Part shown: positions 14,198-14,594 of the stretch, piece by piece
Numbering within the stretch: position 1 is the first letter of the stretch
How the letters are laid out: every line of letters begins with the position of its first letter
Source: Natrinema soli
GTDB taxonomy: Archaea > Halobacteriota > Halobacteria > Halobacteriales > Natrialbaceae
Direction of reading: 5' to 3'
Assembly (NCBI RefSeq): GCF_028618695.1
Contig: NZ_JAQIVI010000838.1
Span: 1-14,594 of the forward strand
Length of the DNA: 14,594 nucleotides
Notes under the pieces: model-generated
The model's database searches: none
Seen by the model: only the letters and a program-made list of their open reading frames with translations
Told to the model about the DNA's origin: nothing
Program-made: the position numbers and the translations under genes

Positions 14198-14270
14198 TGG
14201 TGTGATACGACGGTACGGTATACTGAACATCTCCCTTGCGTTTCTCCCATCGATTGCAGCGAGATCGAAA

Positions 14271-14594
14271 TTACCCATCGACGAATCGCTCCCGGACCTC
14301 GAGCGCCGCGTCCGTCCCGTAGTGATCGACGAGCGGACGGAACGCGTCGCCGAGCGCCCGCATACACTGTCCCGACGAGTGGTACTCGAGCCGTTCGGCG
14401 ACGGTCTCCGCGTCCCGTCCCTGGAGGGCGCGCGAGACGAGCAGCCGTTCCTCGCGGCCGGTCAGATCGACGGTGGCGGGGTCGTCGACGAAGTATCGCA
14501 CGACGAGGCTCCTGAACGGGCCGGGATCGACGTCGAACAGCCCCGGTCCGTAGGCGGCACCCGCGACGACGCGCCACTCGTGGTCGGTCAGCGC
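14271..14594 (-). CDS. Unrecognised acidic protein, C-terminal part (5' end outside window)
   Basis: The minus-strand frame is open from the right edge to TAA at 14271-14273, encoding at least 107 residues, so the gene continues beyond the window; the GTG at 14501 is probably internal. The visible part starts ALTDHEWRVVAGAAYGPGLF. It continues with a segment LTGREERLLVSRALQGRD and then ETVAERLEYHSS. This loosely recalls a LuxR- or sigma-region-4-like helix-turn-helix, but the match is too weak to name it. The protein is soluble-looking with a balanced acidic bias. It converges on the SDR gene across the palindrome-rich gap. No function is assigned. Confidence 0.7.
   Translation of the reverse strand, partial: ALTDHEWRVVAGAAYGPGLFDVDPGPFRSLVVRYFVDDPATVDLTGREERLLVSRALQGRDAETVAERLEYHSSGQCMRALGDAFRPLVDHYGTDAALEVRERFVDG

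Larger units (their letters stand above)
13902..14270. repeat. Gene-free convergent gap rich in short palindromes
   Basis: This 369-bp stretch has no credible gene. From about 13980 it holds a chain of short symmetric units. These include CGGCT-TCG-AGCCG (14066-14078), ACCA-G-TGGT (14085-14093), GCGGT-C-ACCGC (14106-14116), an 8-bp stem with 11-nt loop (14123-14149), and the 12-bp palindrome at 14186-14197. There are also repeated TTCG-containing phrases (CAGTCACTTCGTTC near 14035; TCACTTCGTTCAGG near 14131). From memory, similar phrases recur between genes in haloarchaeal genomes, so it may be a dispersed REP-like or non-autonomous element remnant. Open frames crossing it are not convincing. 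Confidence 0.55.

Noticed and set aside
13957..14205. Open frames through the palindrome-rich gap
   Set aside because: They are Ser/Arg-rich, begin inside the SDR gene or a repeat, and lack promoter or SD signals.
1..14594. CRISPR array, integrase, transposase or defence genes
   Set aside because: No regularly spaced identical repeats and no such protein motifs were seen on either strand.

Overview
The window looks like chromosomal DNA of an extremely halophilic archaeon (class Halobacteria, probably Natrialbales-like; the exact genus cannot be fixed from here). The DNA is GC-rich and most encoded proteins are rich in Asp/Glu. Start codons are mostly 25-32 nt downstream of TATA-like boxes, which fits leaderless transcripts. 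The gene content is archaeal: isopentenyl phosphate kinase, archaeal RNase J, an archaeal-type GGPP synthase, an archaeal GluRS and a Tat lipoprotein. No rRNA, tRNA, CRISPR array, transposase or integrase was found.

Region 1 (1-658) is the 3' part of ipk, from the archaeal mevalonate/isoprenoid pathway. Region 2 (698-6710) is a potassium-uptake island. It has a leftward trkH, then a rightward run of a leaderless 81-aa membrane protein, a single-domain trkA, a second trkH and a 67-aa membrane protein, and finally a leftward two-domain trkA. The rightward run is unusually tight: trkA, a 44-codon mini-ORF, trkH and the 67-aa ORF are joined by three successive ATGA stop/start overlaps. The single- and double-RCK TrkA subunits probably gate the two TrkH channels in response to nucleotides.

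Region 3 (6711-12212) holds rnj (RNase J), then idsA (prenyl diphosphate synthase) 1 nt downstream, then a Tat lipoprotein and gltX (GluRS), all rightward. rnj is preceded by an unusually long putative leader of about 185 nt containing hairpins and two tiny ORFs. Because ipk and idsA act in the same lipid pathway, the Trk island appears to sit inside what may otherwise be an isoprenoid/RNA-processing neighbourhood.

Region 4 (12286-13901) has a leftward pair, a DUF456 membrane protein followed by a 56-aa zinc-finger-like protein, and a divergent short-chain dehydrogenase with its own leaderless promoter. Region 5 (13902-14270) is a gene-free convergent gap packed with short palindromes. Region 6 (14271-14594) is the 3' end of an unrecognised leftward gene that runs off the window.

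The best candidates for undescribed biology are the small proteins embedded in the Trk cluster (81, 44 and 67 aa), the rnj leader, the 56-aa zinc-finger gene, and a palindromic insert with atypical codons inside the gltX linker.
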